A stretch of 49,008 nt of DNA from positions 1 through 49,008 of the forward strand of contig JAABSB010000004.1 of the NCBI GenBank assembly GCA_011390615.1, read 5' to 3'. The translations under genes and the position numbers were made by a program. This document shows positions 1 to 9,188 of the stretch, in pieces (the stretch's first letter is position 1; each line of letters opens with the position of its first letter). This DNA comes from Desulfotignum sp. (lineage in GTDB: Bacteria; Desulfobacterota; Desulfobacteria; Desulfobacterales; Desulfobacteraceae). The notes beneath the pieces were generated by a model that was not told the origin of the DNA, made no database searches, and saw nothing but the letters and a program-made list of their open reading frames with translations.

Positions 1-345
1 TACATGGCTTAATTCAATAAGCCTTCTAAAACTCTTTAAGGTCTTGTTTAAGACCCGCTTCAAACTTTATCACTGACCAATTTTCAAAGATCAAAAAAAA
101 AACTCCCCGAGGACATCCAAACCGTCTCTCGAGAAGACCGGCGTAATATGCATGAATTCAAAACCAATGTCAAACCTTTTTTGATTGATTTTTTATCTTT
201 TTTTTATCCCTTTGATTTTTAAGGTTTTTTTTTATGGATTGCTTCCACTATTGGGCATTTTTACATTTTTCAGCCCTAACAATTTTTATTGCAGACACAG
301 GTTTTTTCATCTATGGTTGGATTTTAACGGTTTTGGAGGCATGCC

Positions 346-843
346 GTGGTTGCTGTCATAGATTCTGGTGCCTGGAAACAAAAAGCCATGGCTTTTGTGA
401 CCCGGTGCCACCGCCATTTGTGGGGAAAAAACAATGAAGACCCCCTGGTGTTTTTGTATCATCAGGGACTTACCCATGATTTTATCCGCCGGATGCACCT
501 GGGGTGGAACAAACATGCCCAGCAGCGGGATTTGACCAAATGGGGACTGCCTGACGCAACATATGCCCTGTCCCGGTTTTTGCTGCCCGCCGGCATCGTG
601 CTCCCCTGTATTAAGGCCAAAAACCTGCAGTCTGTTGCCATTCTTCCCATGAAAGCCGGCTGCCCGCCCTGTCTGGTGCCGGGCAGCCGCCAGGACATCA
701 TTCTTGGTGATGGCACCCGGCCGCCTGTGCTGTGTGATGATATTTTTACCGGGCTGCTGATGCTTCAGGCATCCGGCACATCTGTACGCCTGCATCTGAA
801 TCCATGGAAAACAGTGGACAGCAGCCCGACTGAAACTTCATGA
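346..843 (+). pseudogene. Primase/TOPRIM-like fragment (mobile element remnant?)
   Basis: FLYHQGLTHDFIRRMHLGWN and LLPAGIVLPCI...VPGSRQDIILGDGTRPPVL...LLMLQ resemble phage/ICE-type primase regions, but the N-terminal zinc finger is absent and the expected acidic TOPRIM residues look lost. Confidence 0.4.
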
Positions 844-1163
844 GCCGGGCCTATTGCACCGGCACCACCGGGGGGTTTTTTTGCGCTTGAGATACACCCC
901 AGATACAGACCATGAGAGCACCGCGCACAGGACAATGATGTCTCCGGTTTTCAGGTCGGCTTTCAGATCTGGTTTCCGGTCAACACCAGAGGAATATGCC
1001 GGCAGCTTGCCCATAAAAACAACGTAACCGCAGCAATACTAAACCGGATAGTGACAGAGGTGAACGGTCACAGACCGGTAAAGCCGTTTTTTGACAATTA
1101 CCCCAAACTCGTGTACAAATACAAAGGCCCTGTAATTAAATATTTTTAGATGGTTCAAAAATT

Positions 1164-1949
1164 GTGACCCCTGAAAAAAATGATGACAATACCTCTGAGG
1201 ATACGGCCATGGAAACCGACATCAGCCTGAACAATGTCTCATTTGCCTATAAAAAACAGCCCATCCTTGAAAATGTAACACTTACCATTCCACACAGGGA
1301 ATTTGCCAGCATTGTGGGGCCCAACGGCGGGGGGAAAACCACCCTGCTCAAGCTGCTTTTAGGACTGATCCATCCGGATAAAGGCGATATACAGGTGCTT
1401 GGCACCTCTCCGGAAAAAGCCAGAGAGCGCATCGGGTATATGCCGCAGTATGCGCACCTGGATATGAATTTTCCCGCCACTGTGATGGATGTGGTGCTCA
1501 TGGGCCGCCTGAGAAAAAGCACTTTCTGGTTTTCCCGAAAAGACCGGGATCAGGCGCAAAAAGCCATTAGAACAGTGGATATGACCGGTTTTGCCCAAAC
1601 CGGTTTCAATGAACTTTCCGGTGGACAGAAGCAGCGGGTACTCATTGCCAGGGGCTTGTGCGGCAGACCTGATATTCTGTTGCTGGATGAACCCACTGCC
1701 AATGTGGACCATGAAACAGAAGAAAATCTGTTTTCCATTCTCCAGGAGCTCAACCGGAGAATGACCATCCTGGTAGTCTCCCATGACCTGGGGTTTGTGT
1801 CCAAATATGTCAAAACCGTTATCTGTGTGAACCGTCAGGTGGTGTTCCATCCCACCACCCTGGTGGAAGGTACCATGATCAAGGATATCTATTACGGTGA
1901 TCTGAAAATGGTCCGTCACGACCACCGGTGCAGGGGCCCATTGCCATGA
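1164..1949 (+). CDS. znuC: Metal (zinc/manganese-type) ABC transporter ATP-binding protein
   Basis: Walker A GPNGGGKTT, signature LSGGQKQR, Walker B ILLLDEP; followed by an ABC-3 type permease. The start could be an internal ATG. Confidence 0.85.
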   Translation: MTPEKNDDNTSEDTAMETDISLNNVSFAYKKQPILENVTLTIPHREFASIVGPNGGGKTTLLKLLLGLIHPDKGDIQVLGTSPEKARERIGYMPQYAHLDMNFPATVMDVVLMGRLRKSTFWFSRKDRDQAQKAIRTVDMTGFAQTGFNELSGGQKQRVLIARGLCGRPDILLLDEPTANVDHETEENLFSILQELNRRMTILVVSHDLGFVSKYVKTVICVNRQVVFHPTTLVEGTMIKDIYYGDLKMVRHDHRCRGPLP

Positions 1950-2797
1950 TTGAATTTTTCCAGGCCCTTTTGGACCCGGACAACCGGTTTCTGACCTATG
2001 CCATGGCCATGGGGGGGCTTGCCTCCATTGCCTTTGGCATCATCGGCACCTTTGTCACCATCAAACGCATCAGCTACTTGGCAGGCGCCATTTCCCATTC
2101 CGTGTTTGGCGGCATCGGCCTGGCCCTGTATCTCCAGGTGGGAATGGGGATATCCTGGTTCAGCCCCATCCTCGGGGCTGTGCTGGCAGCGGTGGTATCC
2201 GCCCTGTTGGTGGGACTTGTGAGCATCCATGCCAAAGAACGGGAGGACACCATCATCGGCACCCTCTGGGCCGTGGGAATGGCCTGCGGTATTCTGTTCA
2301 TTGATAAAACCCCCGGTTATTTCAGCCTCAGCTCCTATTTGTTTGGAGATATTCTGCTCATCTCCCACAGGGACCTGGTGTTTGTCATCTGTCTTGATGT
2401 GCTGATTGTGGGGGTTGTGGTGCTGTTTTTCAACCGTTTTTTCGGGGTCTGCTTTGACAATGAATTCACGTTGCTGCGGGGGATCAACACCACCTTTTTC
2501 TATTTGTTTCTTCTGGTGCTCACCGCCCTGACCGTAGTGCTGCTGGTGCGCATCGTGGGCATTGTCCTGGTCATTGCCCTGTTGACCATCCCCCCTGCCA
2601 TTGCCGGGTTTTATGCCAGGCGCCTGTGGCAGATGATGCTGTATTCCGTCTTGCTGTGCACCCTGTTTACCTGGACCGGGCTTGGCATCAGCTACAGCCT
2701 GGCCCTGTCATCCGGTCCCACCATTATTGTATTGTGCGGCACGGTCTATCTGGTTCTCCTGGCAGCAAACAAACTGGTGTTTACACAAAACAAGTAA
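1946..2797 (+). CDS. znuB: Metal ABC transporter permease (ABC-3 family)
   Basis: Multi-TM ZnuB/MntB-like protein; ATGA overlap with the ATPase gene (1946-1949). Confidence 0.85.
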   Translation: MIEFFQALLDPDNRFLTYAMAMGGLASIAFGIIGTFVTIKRISYLAGAISHSVFGGIGLALYLQVGMGISWFSPILGAVLAAVVSALLVGLVSIHAKEREDTIIGTLWAVGMACGILFIDKTPGYFSLSSYLFGDILLISHRDLVFVICLDVLIVGVVVLFFNRFFGVCFDNEFTLLRGINTTFFYLFLLVLTALTVVLLVRIVGIVLVIALLTIPPAIAGFYARRLWQMMLYSVLLCTLFTWTGLGISYSLALSSGPTIIVLCGTVYLVLLAANKLVFTQNK

Positions 2798-3053
2798 CGG
2801 CTGGCCCTTCAAAATGCTGCAGACACCATAGATCGATCCCAGATATCCCAGCTTAGCGCTGCATATCAGGGATATTATGTGCAAACCCATCCTTCCGGGC
2901 CATAAAATATACCGACCCGGTGACATACCCTGCCAGAGGGTTTCTTTCGGGTTGAATTCACATCCCATCTAAGGAATAATTATACAGTTAATGGTCTTTA
3001 CATTGATTTTATTGATTGTTTTAATGAATGAATCCCTTTGAGAGGAAAAAAAT

Positions 3054-3797
3054 ATGCATGCAATGATTGCTTTATGGACCCACCCCAGATCCATTTCAAC
3101 AGCTTTTGAACGGGTTATGATGGAAAGGGGAGATTTGAACATCCTGCATGAACCTTTTTCTTATCTGTATTATGTGCACAAGGAAGCGGCCGCCATAGAC
3201 CAGCAGTACGTTGATCCGAACCATCCCACCGATTATTCGGGGATCCGGACCCATATTGAAAAAGCTGCCGCAGACCAGGATGTGTTTTTCAAGGACATGT
3301 GCGCCCATGGATATGAATACCTTAAAGATGATGACGCTTTTTTGCAGAAACTGAACAACACGTTTCTGATCCGGGACCCTGCCAAGGCCATTGCCTCCTA
3401 TTATGCCATGCATCCGGAGGTGTCCATAGAGGAGATCGGCCTGGCCCAGCTGTGCGGTATCTTTGAAAAAGCCCGTGATTTTGAAGAAGCCCCCATTGTC
3501 GTGGATGCCGATGACCTGGAAGACAATCCAGAAGGCACCATCAAAGCCTATTGCCAGGCCCTGGATATACCGTTTATCCCGGAATCTTTGACATGGGAGC
3601 CCGGACACCAGTCTGAATGGGATATCTGGGAAGACTGGCACACCGATGCGGCCAAAAGCACCGGCATACAGAAAAATGTGGAAACATTTGCGGTCACCGT
3701 GGAAAACAATGACCGGCTCAAGGCCTTTTATGAAGACCAATTTCCCTATTATGAAAAAATGTATCAGGAACGGCTCTGCCCGGAACTGGTGTCCTAG
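3054..3797 (+). CDS. Sulfotransferase-like family protein
   Basis: N-terminal ALWTHPRSISTAFERVMMERGD resembles the P-loop-like start of sulfotransferase-family proteins. Confidence 0.6.
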   Translation: MHAMIALWTHPRSISTAFERVMMERGDLNILHEPFSYLYYVHKEAAAIDQQYVDPNHPTDYSGIRTHIEKAAADQDVFFKDMCAHGYEYLKDDDAFLQKLNNTFLIRDPAKAIASYYAMHPEVSIEEIGLAQLCGIFEKARDFEEAPIVVDADDLEDNPEGTIKAYCQALDIPFIPESLTWEPGHQSEWDIWEDWHTDAAKSTGIQKNVETFAVTVENNDRLKAFYEDQFPYYEKMYQERLCPELVS

Positions 3798-3808
3798 CGG
3801 ACTGGTTT

Positions 3809-4930
3809 TTACCGGCCCAGCCCTTTCTGCTGCAGTCTTTCAGTGGAATCCCAGACAACCTGCCCGTCAAAATCCAGGATAATGACACGGATCGCAAGCT
3901 TATGCCCGGCAAATGATCCGGCATTTTCCTGGATTTTTTTCCCCACATGGCGGATCAGGTCCGGATAATCCGGATAGATAAAGGAAAAGGCGTGGCGGGC
4001 CGTATTGGCTTTGGCAATTTGTCCGGCCAACGTCCGGGAGCCGGTCACGGTTCGTGCCCAACCTGCCAGGGTATCCAGGGCCATACCGGATCGGGCTGCA
4101 TGGGTATGTGCATACCCCAGGGCCATTTTTACAGCCTTACCGAAAAAAACCGTGTAGATGATCCGGGTGATGAAAGGCTGGGCCAGGGCCTCCTGAATGG
4201 CGGCCTGGAAAAAATCCCCGGTCTGGACAAAGGCTTCTTCAGAAAACTGCGGAAACAGCGCCATGGCATGGCGTTCGCTGCGCCGCCCCGTGGTGAACAC
4301 CAGGTCTGCAATCTGCTTTGCAGCTGCCACACGGATACCGGCCCTGATGGTGGCGATATAGGCATCATGGGACATGGGCGTCACCACCCCCGTGGTCCCG
4401 AGAATGGAAATACCCCCCATGATGCCAAGCCGGGCATTCAGGGTTTTTTTTGCCAGCACTTCCCCATGTGGCACAAATACGGTAACCGCCACCTGATGGG
4501 TCTGTTCCGGTGCCAGGGTATCATATACCGCCTGTACCGCTTCCCTGATCATCTGCCTGGGACCGGGGTTGATGGCCGGCTCTCCCACGGCAATTTCCAG
4601 GCCCGGCTTGGTGACCCGGCCCACCCCTATCCCGCCGGTAATAACCACCTGCAGGGCATCTCCCTGTGTCAGGATAACCCGGGCACCGATCCGGGCCTTG
4701 TGGGTAATATCCGGGTCATCTCCGGCATCCTTGACAATCTCCGCCTCACAACAGGTTTTTGTCAGGCAGCGCACCTCCTGCACCGCCACAGTCCGGGTGC
4801 CGCCCCCAAGAAAAACAATTTCCACCTCTTTGGGTGCGGTACCGGTGAGCAGCCGTATCAGGCCCGCCTTTACCGCGGCAGAGGCGGCCGCGCCTGTGGT
4901 AAATCCTTTTTTCAAATGTTTTTGTGCCAA
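3809..4930 (-). CDS. cbiD: Cobalt-precorrin-5B (C1)-methyltransferase
   Basis: KKGFTTGAAASAAVKA N-terminal motif; probable TTG start at 4930-4928 with AGGA upstream, just after the cbiA stop. Longer ORF extends to 5074. Confidence 0.85.
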   Translation of the reverse strand: MAQKHLKKGFTTGAAASAAVKAGLIRLLTGTAPKEVEIVFLGGGTRTVAVQEVRCLTKTCCEAEIVKDAGDDPDITHKARIGARVILTQGDALQVVITGGIGVGRVTKPGLEIAVGEPAINPGPRQMIREAVQAVYDTLAPEQTHQVAVTVFVPHGEVLAKKTLNARLGIMGGISILGTTGVVTPMSHDAYIATIRAGIRVAAAKQIADLVFTTGRRSERHAMALFPQFSEEAFVQTGDFFQAAIQEALAQPFITRIIYTVFFGKAVKMALGYAHTHAARSGMALDTLAGWARTVTGSRTLAGQIAKANTARHAFSFIYPDYPDLIRHVGKKIQENAGSFAGHKLAIRVIILDFDGQVVWDSTERLQQKGLGR

Positions 4931-4937
4931 ATTTTTC

Positions 4938-6410
4938 CTAACCGTTACGCCGCTGTTTCCTGAATTTTCTGCAGTTTTCCACAAAACAGCGGGGGACATC
5001 CGGGTTGGAACCGAAATGCACATGCAGGTATGATCCCAGGGTCCGCCTAATCTGGTATCCCTGCACCTGCACATCCTGGCCAGCCCGGGAGGTCACGGCA
5101 AACACGTTATCGTACAGGCCGGCTTTGTCTGATACCACCGACGAATAGTGAAATTCATGGCCCCTGACCCGGGCGCCTCTGGCACCGATCACCGTATCCT
5201 GTGCAAAAGTGATTTCCCGGTATCCCAAGGACCTGAGCCTGCCGGACATGCGCACACCAAGATCAAAACACCCGGCCATGGCCACAGGCTGATCATGGTC
5301 TTTTGGCCAAAGCGCTTTGCACAGAAACATGAACCCCCCGCATTCCCCGTAAATGGGCATGCCCTGCCGGCTGTGGATTTTGACAGCTGACAGCAGAACC
5401 GGTTTTTGTGACAACCTGTCAGCAAAAAGCTCTGGGTAACCGCCCCCCAGGTACAGCCCGTCAATATCTTCTGGCAGGCTGTCATCTGCCAGAGGAGAGA
5501 AAAAAACCAGGCAGGCACCGGCGTTTTCCAGCATGGCCAGGTTATCCGGATAGTAAAAACAGAACGCCTTGTCCCGTGCCACGGCAATCCGTGGGGTTTT
5601 TGGAAAGGATTTTGCAATGGAACCTGCTGCTGTCTGTGATTCAGCTGATGTTTCCGGTCCAGCCGTATCTTTTCCAACGCCCGGTTTTGGCTTCTTTTCG
5701 TTTTTTATGGGTTCAGATATTTTTGCCGGATCCAAAAGATTTGCGATGAGCCGGTCCATGTCAAGCCCCTGGTCCACCATGGACACCAAGGAGTCAATCA
5801 CAGCCGGCTGGATCACATGTTCATCTGCGGTGGTCAGGCCCAGGTGGCGCTCGGGCATGACAATTGCATCGTTTCTGGGCAGATGCCCCAGGCAGGGGGT
5901 GGTGCAGGTCTGTTCCACTGCATCTTTGAGATATGCATAATGGCGCTGGCTGCCAGTGAAGGTAAACACCACCCCTGCCAGTGTCAGGTCCGGATCAAAG
6001 GTTTCAAATCCCTTGACCACTGCTGCTGCACTCCTGGCCTTTCCTTTGGCAGACACCACCAGCAGAACAGGCAGGTCCAGCCATTTGGCCATCTGGGCGG
6101 TGGACCCGGATTCTGTTATGGCATCATAGCCGTCAAACAGCCCCATGGCCCCTTCCACCACCGCCAGATCCGCCCCCCTGGACTGTTCATGAAACAACCG
6201 GCCGTTGTAAGTTTTTGAAAGCATCCAGGAATCCAGGTTATAGCTGGTGCGGCCGGCAATACGGGCATGGTGGCCTGGATCAATAAAATCCGGCCCCACT
6301 TTGAACGGTGCCACTTTTATACCTTTGGCACACAGCCAGGCCAGAATGGCAAGGGTCAGGGTGGTTTTTCCGGTACCGCTGCCGGTGGCACCTATTACAA
6401 AGCCTTTGAT
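4938..6410 (-). CDS. cbiA: Cobyrinic acid a,c-diamide synthase
   Basis: P-loop (I)KGFVIGATGSGTGKTT, GPDFIDPGHH, C-terminal glutaminase region with YGECGGFMFL. Start inferred as ATC at 6410-6408 (see findings). Confidence 0.85.
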   Translation of the reverse strand: MKGFVIGATGSGTGKTTLTLAILAWLCAKGIKVAPFKVGPDFIDPGHHARIAGRTSYNLDSWMLSKTYNGRLFHEQSRGADLAVVEGAMGLFDGYDAITESGSTAQMAKWLDLPVLLVVSAKGKARSAAAVVKGFETFDPDLTLAGVVFTFTGSQRHYAYLKDAVEQTCTTPCLGHLPRNDAIVMPERHLGLTTADEHVIQPAVIDSLVSMVDQGLDMDRLIANLLDPAKISEPIKNEKKPKPGVGKDTAGPETSAESQTAAGSIAKSFPKTPRIAVARDKAFCFYYPDNLAMLENAGACLVFFSPLADDSLPEDIDGLYLGGGYPELFADRLSQKPVLLSAVKIHSRQGMPIYGECGGFMFLCKALWPKDHDQPVAMAGCFDLGVRMSGRLRSLGYREITFAQDTVIGARGARVRGHEFHYSSVVSDKAGLYDNVFAVTSRAGQDVQVQGYQIRRTLGSYLHVHFGSNPDVPRCFVENCRKFRKQRRNG

Positions 6411-6419
6411 TACACACCT

Positions 6420-7067
6420 CTAACTATCTGAATGACAGGGGATTTCATGGACCGCTGTTTCATATGCCATGATGGCCAGTGCATTGACCACGGCGGCGGC
6501 CACGTTGGAGCCGCCTTTTCTGCCCGCATTGGTGATGTAGGGGATATCCAGGGCCATGAGCGCCTGTTTGGATTCTGCGGCATTGACAAATCCCACAGGC
6601 AGCCCGATCACCAGGGCGGGATCTGTCCTGCCCTCCTGAACAAGCTGAATAAGCCGCAACAGGGCTGTAGGGGCGTTTCCTACCACATAAATGCCTTTGT
6701 CCAGCCGGTCTGCCGCCAGATCCACTGCAGCCAGGGCCCGGGTGGTCTCTTTGGCCGCAGCCAGGGCCGTCACTACGGGATCGGTCATCAGGCAGGAAAC
6801 CGTGCCCCCGAAATGTGTAAGTTCTGTTGTCCGGATACCCACCCGGGCCATGTTGGTATCCGTGAACATGCTGCACCCCCTCTGAATGGCAGCGATCCCT
6901 TTTTCCACGGCATTGTTGCCGAACCGGATGGTGTGGATATAATCAAAATCAGCTGAAGTATGGATCATCCGCCGAACAACCGGCCAGTGTCTTTTATCAA
7001 AACCGTGGTCTTTAGCTTCTTTTTCTATGATCTGAAAACTTAAATCTTCAATTTCCTGTGGCTTCAT
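6420..7067 (-). CDS. cbiC: Precorrin-8X / cobalt-precorrin-8 methylmutase
   Basis: IIHTSAD-like RRMIHTSADFDY, GGTVSCLMTDP-like region, NAPTALLRL, GLPVGFVNAAESK. Confidence 0.9.
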   Translation of the reverse strand: MKPQEIEDLSFQIIEKEAKDHGFDKRHWPVVRRMIHTSADFDYIHTIRFGNNAVEKGIAAIQRGCSMFTDTNMARVGIRTTELTHFGGTVSCLMTDPVVTALAAAKETTRALAAVDLAADRLDKGIYVVGNAPTALLRLIQLVQEGRTDPALVIGLPVGFVNAAESKQALMALDIPYITNAGRKGGSNVAAAVVNALAIMAYETAVHEIPCHSDS

Positions 7068-7169
7068 CAGGCTCCTTTATCCGCAATATGTCAGGTTGGC
7101 CGCCAAAAAATAAAACACAGTATCATTTTTTTGTCCGGGATTCACCCCAATTTCTCCACAATTGGATAC

Positions 7170-7207
7170 AAAAAAAAGCAGCATCTTTCACGGACACTGC
7201 TTTTTTT
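7170..7207. terminator. Bidirectional intrinsic terminator-like hairpin
   Basis: aaaaaaaagcag ... ctgcttttttt inverted repeat with poly-A and poly-T flanks. Confidence 0.6.
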
Positions 7208-7236
7208 CTCACAAACCGGTTAAAAGCTTTACAAAA

Positions 7237-7380
7237 CTATCCGGCAACATCAATCCCGGGATCACACCCAAGATGTTTGTCCGGATTTTCACACGCAAAA
7301 TTTTTCTCCCGGGTATCCACATGGCCTTCATCCCGTTCATTGTCGCTTTCAATATAGTTATCATCTCTGGTATCAGTCAT
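7237..7380 (-). CDS. Small acidic protein (47 aa), uncharacterised
   Basis: MTDTRDDNYIESDNERDEGHVDTREKNFACENPDKHLGCDPGIDVAG with an upstream GAGGTGATAAA SD; below the ORF track length cutoff. Confidence 0.5.
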   Translation of the reverse strand: MTDTRDDNYIESDNERDEGHVDTREKNFACENPDKHLGCDPGIDVAG

Positions 7381-7467
7381 TTTATCACCTCATATGGATG
7401 GGTTATTCAAAATTTAATCAGTGACTGTAAACATATGTTAGCCACGCAAAACAAATAGTCAATACCC

Positions 7468-8379
7468 TTATTCAATAATTTTATCAAAGGTCAGATCATG
7501 TAACCGGATATGCTGTTCCAGGGCATCCATGCCGATCAGGGATTTGTCTGAAAAAGGAATGGTCTGGACGGGAACGCCGGGGAACAGGGTTTTTAGTGCC
7601 GGTGCCGCAGCGTCCGCCTTTATCCGTTCATTGCAGATCAATCCCTTGATTTGGATGATCAGCCGGTCCAGCTGTTCAATTATCCGCCGGGTTTCTGCTA
7701 CAGAAAGGATGTCCTGATTAAACACCACATAAAAACAGGTCTTTGCCGGATCTTCAAACAACGCTTTGAGCTGCAGATAGCCTGACTTTATCTCCTGAAT
7801 CCGGTGCAGTACCTTATCACGCTCAAACGCTTTGCCGGCCAGTGTGATCCGTGAGATGATCTCTTTTTTCTTGTTAATCTGGGTCCGCAGTTTTTCAAGC
7901 TGATCAATCCAGGTCAAAGACAGGGCGGGCAGATTGAAAAACCGCAAAGACAAGGCCGTAGGCGGCATGTCAATCACCAGGTAATCATAGTCGGCATACC
8001 GGGTTAAAAGGTCTGTAAGAGCGGTTATCAGGGCATATTCTTCCATGCCCGGTGAAAATTTTAAAATATCAAAATAATGGTCCAGGTTGAATGCGGTAAG
8101 GTAGGCATAACTGGCTTTGACATGTCTGGCGGTTTTGGCCAGATACTGTTTGATCTGTTTGTCTGTGTTGACCTGGAGTACCTCAAGGCAGGGGCCCATG
8201 GTGCAGGCTTTGTCAGAAAAAAGGGTTTCAAAAATATCTGCCTGGTTATGGGCATCATCAAAAGAAGCCAGAAGCACTTTTTTGTTTTTTTCTTTCAATA
8301 CGAGTGAAACAAGGGCCGATGCGGTGGATTTGCCGGTGCCGCCTTTGCCCAGAAAAAACAGTGTGCGGAGATCTGCCAT
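7468..8379 (-). CDS. ArsA/Get3-like anion-transporting ATPase family protein
   Basis: LFFLGKGGTGKSTASALVSL deviant P-loop; DYLVIDMPPTALSLRFFNLP. Confidence 0.75.
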   Translation of the reverse strand: MADLRTLFFLGKGGTGKSTASALVSLVLKEKNKKVLLASFDDAHNQADIFETLFSDKACTMGPCLEVLQVNTDKQIKQYLAKTARHVKASYAYLTAFNLDHYFDILKFSPGMEEYALITALTDLLTRYADYDYLVIDMPPTALSLRFFNLPALSLTWIDQLEKLRTQINKKKEIISRITLAGKAFERDKVLHRIQEIKSGYLQLKALFEDPAKTCFYVVFNQDILSVAETRRIIEQLDRLIIQIKGLICNERIKADAAAPALKTLFPGVPVQTIPFSDKSLIGMDALEQHIRLHDLTFDKIIE

Positions 8380-8383
8380 GGGT

Positions 8384-8695
8384 CTATGAAATATCAAACA
8401 CGGAAAACAACCTGGACAACGGTTCGTTTGACGTGTTCATCCTTTCAAGCAAAAGATGTAAATCCTTTTCCATCAATGGCAGAAGATCCATACTGAGGTG
8501 TGCCGGCGGGGAGGGCATGCCGATAAACGCCCCCTGGACCAGCAGGGCAAAAATATACTCCAGCTCCTGGCATTCCGCTTCAATGGTATGGACTGCCTTG
8601 TTCCTGGCCACCTCATCTGCTGCCTGCCACAAGCTGGCGAATTCTTTTTTAACCCTGTCAAAAATCTGTCGAAAATCTGTGTGCTGACTGGTCAT
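8384..8695 (-). CDS. Hypothetical protein in ArsA-like cluster
   Basis: Compact ORF ending 5 nt before the ArsA-like start and overlapping the upstream ORF by 4 nt. Confidence 0.6.
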   Translation of the reverse strand: MTSQHTDFRQIFDRVKKEFASLWQAADEVARNKAVHTIEAECQELEYIFALLVQGAFIGMPSPPAHLSMDLLPLMEKDLHLLLERMNTSNEPLSRLFSVFDIS

Positions 8696-9123
8696 GTCAC
8701 CCTGAATATCTTTTTGTCGAAGTCAATGCGCCGTTGTGATGGATAATAATAATACAACGCATACAACCCCATTAAAACAATGGCTGCTGCATAGAATCTG
8801 GGAAAATCACAAAAAACCGCCATAAACGCCAGATACGGGGTTATCTGGGATATCCACAGAAGCCGGCGCTGAAAAGACAGAAATTCAACCGCCTGAACCG
8901 TCTTCTGGTTCCTGACGGAATGGGCAAACACCGTCCGCAAAAAAAGCGGGCAGGCAATGGCGGTAATGGCTGACACAACAAAAACGGCTGCCGGCAGCAT
9001 TGCAGGCAAGCTAAAACAGTCAGAATTAACCAGATTCAGTGATTTTGCCGTGCCCAGGATCAGCAACAGGGCCAGGGCCGGCAACACCGTTATAACATAC
9101 TGTGTTTGAAGCTTTTTATACAT
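8692..9123 (-). CDS. Hypothetical membrane protein
   Basis: Hydrophobic segments; 4-nt overlap with the downstream ORF. Confidence 0.55.
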   Translation of the reverse strand: MYKKLQTQYVITVLPALALLLILGTAKSLNLVNSDCFSLPAMLPAAVFVVSAITAIACPLFLRTVFAHSVRNQKTVQAVEFLSFQRRLLWISQITPYLAFMAVFCDFPRFYAAAIVLMGLYALYYYYPSQRRIDFDKKIFRVT

Positions 9124-9136
9124 ATAGTGTCAGGAT

Positions 9137-9173
9137 CGTGATCAGGCTTGCACAAACAGCAGGCCTGATCACG
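9137..9173. terminator. Hairpin downstream of cstA
   Basis: cgtgatcaggc-N15-gcctgatcacg perfect 11-bp inverted repeat; no strong T tract. Confidence 0.45.
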
Positions 9174-9188
9174 AAAGCAATTGAAATA

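Noticed and set aside
3947-4963. 338-aa plus-strand ORF
   Set aside because: Antisense shadow of cbiD; low-complexity composition with no recognisable family.
7068-7467. Cobalamin riboswitch upstream of the cbi genes (also checked 42243-42391)
   Set aside because: No convincing B12-box (GCCACTG-like) or the multi-helix layout could be read by eye.
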